Positions 6,472 to 7,596 of a stretch of 7,596 bases of DNA are shown in pieces; position 1 is the stretch's first letter; the number at the start of each line of letters is the position of its first letter. The stretch is from Methylocystaceae bacterium. GTDB taxonomy: Bacteria > Pseudomonadota > Alphaproteobacteria > Rhizobiales > Beijerinckiaceae. Position numbers and translations under genes: made by a program. The DNA is taken from positions 493-8,088 of the forward strand of contig PLZT01000377.1 of the NCBI GenBank assembly GCA_003152255.1, read 5' to 3'. Under the pieces are notes generated by a model. The model did no database searches. It saw only the letters and a list, made by a program, of their open reading frames with translations, and was not told the origin of the DNA.

Positions 6472-7248
6472 CTAGATGTGGGGGTGCATCCAGTTTCCGG
6501 AATATAGTTCGGCGTAGGTCGGCGCTGTCGCATCGCCGGCGATGCCGAGCAACGAGCGAAAGGCGTTGAACGGGTAGAAGCGCCGGTTGAACCGAAACGT
6601 GAATTCGTTGAGGTAGGCTTGCAGATGCTGTGCGCTGACCCCGTGATGCGTGCCCGTCAACCACGTCTTGAGATTCGCGAAGACGAGATGGATGATGGGT
6701 AGGAACTCCTCGGACACTTCGGGATCGCCGCATTCGGCAATGGCGTGATGATCATAGCCGCGCTTCCATAGGCCCGCGTATCCGCTCCAATCGTCCGTGA
6801 CGATCAGCGTCCCCTTCGCTACGGCGCCATCGACAAATCCACAAAGCGATTTGGCGCTTCGGTCTGCGGCGACGGCCAGCCGAACGCGGCCCGCATAGCG
6901 CCCATCCTTGCGCTTGTCTTGCGCGGTTCCAGGTTCACGATGACGGACCTCGACGGCGCATGCGACTAGAACTTTGTGGTGAACGCCTCGTCCTTCGCCG
7001 CGCGTGCGACCGCCGACCCATGTTTCGTCCACCTCGACATACTCGTTCGCGCGACCGCCGATGCGATCCTGATCTGGGCGGACCATTCCGGCGCGCAGTT
7101 TGTGCAGGATCTGAAAGGCTGTCTCGTAACGCGAGAGACCGAGTTGCCGTTGGAACTGGACGGCAGACATGCCTGGAGTCGCGGCGCGACAATCATCTCC
7201 TCGCCGCGACCGCCAAATTGGCCATCCTGTTCGCCGCAACGCTTCCAT
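6472..7248 (-). CDS. IS1595-family transposase, catalytic part (5' end probably frameshifted)
   Basis: This DDE transposase of the ISXO2-like group would cut and paste its own insertion sequence. From the ATG at 7246-7248 the 258 residues show TPGMSAVQFQRQLGLSRYET (24-43), the helical segment after the usual zinc ribbon. Next come VEVDETWVGG with catalytic D74, TLIVTDDWSGYAGL with D152/D153, and H187 with N192-L-K-x-W-L. The family block GTHHGVSAQHLQAYLNEF (199-216) follows with E215 as third acidic residue, then F-R-F-N-R-R. The C-terminal end YPFNAFRSLLGI and YAELYSGNW is intact. Family members have about 60-80 more residues at the N-terminus with a C-x2-C zinc ribbon. Upstream of residue 24 no single frame gives this, so the 5' end is probably broken by indels and the element inactive. 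The 7248 start is only the first ATG, not a claimed true start. Confidence 0.82.
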   Translation of the reverse strand: MEALRRTGWPIWRSRRGDDCRAATPGMSAVQFQRQLGLSRYETAFQILHKLRAGMVRPDQDRIGGRANEYVEVDETWVGGRTRGEGRGVHHKVLVACAVEVRHREPGTAQDKRKDGRYAGRVRLAVAADRSAKSLCGFVDGAVAKGTLIVTDDWSGYAGLWKRGYDHHAIAECGDPEVSEEFLPIIHLVFANLKTWLTGTHHGVSAQHLQAYLNEFTFRFNRRFYPFNAFRSLLGIAGDATAPTYAELYSGNWMHPHI

Positions 7249-7596
7249 CCAGATTGTCGCGCTACATGCGAAGGCGTAAGGAAGCCGTCGGTCGCTGGAA
7301 CGCGTAGTTCACAGGGGAGATATACAGGTTCGAGTTTGGCAAGTGCGATGAGACGTGATGAACGACACGGTCGCCACCGGAGATCAGGAACAGCCCGCCA
7401 CTCCCCACGAGCGTAAAGCTCGTTCACATGATAGGGATCCTGATAGTCGGACTCCATCAAGGCCAGCGGACATATGCTCCGCATCGACAGGCCGGACATA
7501 TGACCGCAGCCGACCAAATCGTTCGAAGCGCCAAAATAGTGCTTGCCATGGAGGGCCGTTCTCTAATCGCCCCTCCCTTGTCAATGGTTTTGTTGC
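7249..7596 (-). other. Upstream part of the IS segment; disturbed transposase 5' region
   Basis: Read on the minus strand, the frame with ATG at 7455-7457 begins MESDYQDPYHVNELYAR. This resembles the short N-terminal lead of some IS1595 transposases ('M..L.DP.FHDE..A'), and the distance from there to 6472 equals about 329 codons, the usual full length. The following zinc-ribbon part, expected around 7280-7410, does not appear in one frame. Fragments such as CPACRCG occur in another frame. A separate minus-strand frame is open from the window edge to 7384 but matches nothing I know. The best reading is a frameshifted transposase start plus left-over flank. Confidence 0.3.

Larger units (their letters stand above)
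6449..7596 (-). mobile_element. IS1595-family (ISXO2-like) insertion sequence, ends not resolved
   Basis: The segment starts where ArdC similarity ends (about 6449) and contains a transposase of the ISXO2-like/IS1595 group. The sequence next to the ardC remnant (CCGGTTAACACACACACCC, 6453-6471) is a candidate terminal inverted repeat, but its reverse complement is not present within the window. The other end is therefore beyond 7596, lost or diverged. No 8-bp target duplication could be identified. Element size and boundaries are estimates. Confidence 0.6.

Noticed and set aside
6458..6472. CA-repeat tract as a CRISPR-like or regulatory repeat
   Set aside because: It is only a short ACACACAC microsatellite at the likely IS edge, with no spacer-repeat structure.
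1..7596. tRNA, rRNA, riboswitch, CRISPR array
   Set aside because: No cloverleaf, conserved rRNA segment, riboswitch core or regular repeat was seen on either strand by eye.

Overview
The window is GC-rich with strongly GC-biased third codon positions. It reads like an alphaproteobacterium, probably Hyphomicrobiales; this is inferred from codon use and protein style, and no marker gene is present to prove it. The layout is one intact five-gene drug or aromatic-acid efflux operon in the middle, with broken gene ends on both sides. That pattern is typical of an accessory island or plasmid segment.

Left edge (1-830). The window opens inside the C-terminal end of a PRC-barrel-like protein (+ strand, stop at 157-159). 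Next comes a hybrid locus. A secreted cysteine-rich-repeat protein starts normally at 182 with a signal peptide. After about 43 codons its sequence runs out of frame into the C-terminal PhoU-like domain of a Na/Pi cotransporter (about 303-719). Both halves look like relics joined at a deletion point. Positions 720-830 hold the control region of the operon, with a 22-bp inverted repeat at 791-812 that fits a MarR operator.

Centre (831-5890). Five genes run in the same direction: a MarR-family regulator, a FUSC-family (fusaric acid resistance/AaeB-like) inner-membrane transporter, a small DUF1656 membrane protein (AaeX-like), an HlyD/EmrA/AaeA-like periplasmic adaptor, and a NodT/OprM-type outer-membrane lipoprotein channel. 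Each junction is a 4-nt stop/start overlap (ATGA, GTGA, TTGA, ATGA), so the operon looks translationally coupled. Together they make a complete tripartite pump with its own regulator. By family, the likely substrates are hydrophobic or aromatic weak acids such as fusaric acid or hydroxybenzoates. The actual substrate cannot be read from the sequence.

Right edge (5891-7596). About 380 bp with no recognisable gene is followed, on the minus strand, by the last ~57 codons of an ArdC-like antirestriction protein (6275 to about 6448). This is cut off where an IS1595-family (ISXO2-like) transposase begins (6472-7248, extending upstream in a disturbed frame). The catalytic core of the transposase is readable, but its N-terminal zinc-ribbon part is not readable in any single frame. 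ArdC and the IS suggest that this edge comes from plasmid or integrative-element DNA. I did not find a clearly novel system. The most interesting points are the gene-fusion scar, the self-contained coupled operon, the candidate operator and the ardC/IS junction.
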